DNA of 64,000 nt from Arion vulgaris (taxonomy: Eukaryota > Mollusca > Gastropoda > Stylommatophora > Arionidae). Shown here in pieces: positions 63,880 through 64,000 of the stretch. Within the stretch, counting starts at the first letter, position 1. Each line of letters starts with the position of its first letter. The DNA is taken from contig CM036758.1 in NCBI GenBank assembly GCA_020796225.1, positions 32,395,647-32,459,646 of the forward strand, read 5' to 3'. The position numbers and the translations under genes are program-made. The notes under the pieces are model-generated. The model was not told the DNA's origin and ran no database searches. It saw only the letters and a list, made by a program, of their open reading frames with translations.

Positions 63880-64000
63880 CCCCCGATATTATGCTATCAG
63901 TGCCAAACCTGGACACTGTCTTTAAACGACAACAGAAAACTAGACACGCAGATATAAAGTGTCTACACAGAATGCTGGGAGTATCAAGAAGAGATCAGGA
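63880..64000 (+). mobile_element. LINE-D-related fragment, cut by the window end
   Basis: CTATCAGTGCCAAACCTGGA, CTAGACACGCAGATATAAAG, CAAGAAGAGATCAGGA: same order as 45960-46080. Confidence 0.72.

Overview
This is a eukaryotic, metazoan window: genes are split by GT-AG introns, repeats dominate, and there are no bacterial-type operons. The mix of repeats (several non-LTR retrotransposon families including one with a terminal RNase H domain, a Penelope-like fragment, tRNA-headed SINEs and a hAT element) suggests an invertebrate, probably a spiralian such as a mollusc or annelid. That placement is inference; no single sequence fixes the species.

Two host genes can be supported. The first is a five-exon homologue of the synaptic-vesicle/calcium-channel protein Flower (CACFD1) on the + strand, coding exons 29685-29835, 33091-33163, 35896-36021, 37266-37373 and 39334-39442, predicted 188 aa. 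Its exons are short, so it is easy to miss; its introns are packed with transposon remnants, and intron 2 holds a second, slightly diverged copy of exon 2. The second is a large, apparently intronless C2H2 zinc-finger gene (55793-58861, +) with 7 + 11 fingers, whose reading frame changes twice. A decayed EGF-like gene (about 8560-8965, -) and an unrecognised open frame (7749-8225, -) are weaker candidates.

Layout: 1-7.2 kb, minus-strand LINE fragments, SINEs and locally duplicated repeats. 7.2-9.2 kb, the unknown frame, the EGF-like pseudogene and a Penelope-like tail. 9.4-12.3 kb, an RNase H retroelement cut in two by a complete 2,019-bp hAT element with intact inverted repeats and 8-bp target duplication. 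12.63-21.82 kb, about 209 tandem copies of a 43-bp unit lying inside a SINE, with the SINE head on the left and the SINE body on the right. 22-29.2 kb, LINE and Penelope-like fragments and a MITE. 29.6-39.4 kb, the Flower gene. 39.5-55.8 kb, more LINE/SINE fragments, three minisatellites, and the best RNase H LINE copy (49685-51565, -). 55.8-58.9 kb, the zinc-finger gene. 59-64 kb, minisatellites, a SINE with a U2-snRNA-like head, and LINE 3' ends.

The most striking structure is the 9-kb array: its monomer is a segment of a SINE that is present in single-unit form in many other copies in this window, so the birth of a satellite from a retroposon can be read directly. Nested insertions with pre-insertion sites preserved in paralogous copies (hAT into element X, SINE into element Y, element Y into a minisatellite) give a relative chronology. 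Several stretches of the array contain clustered small indels that look like assembly error, so copy number is approximate.
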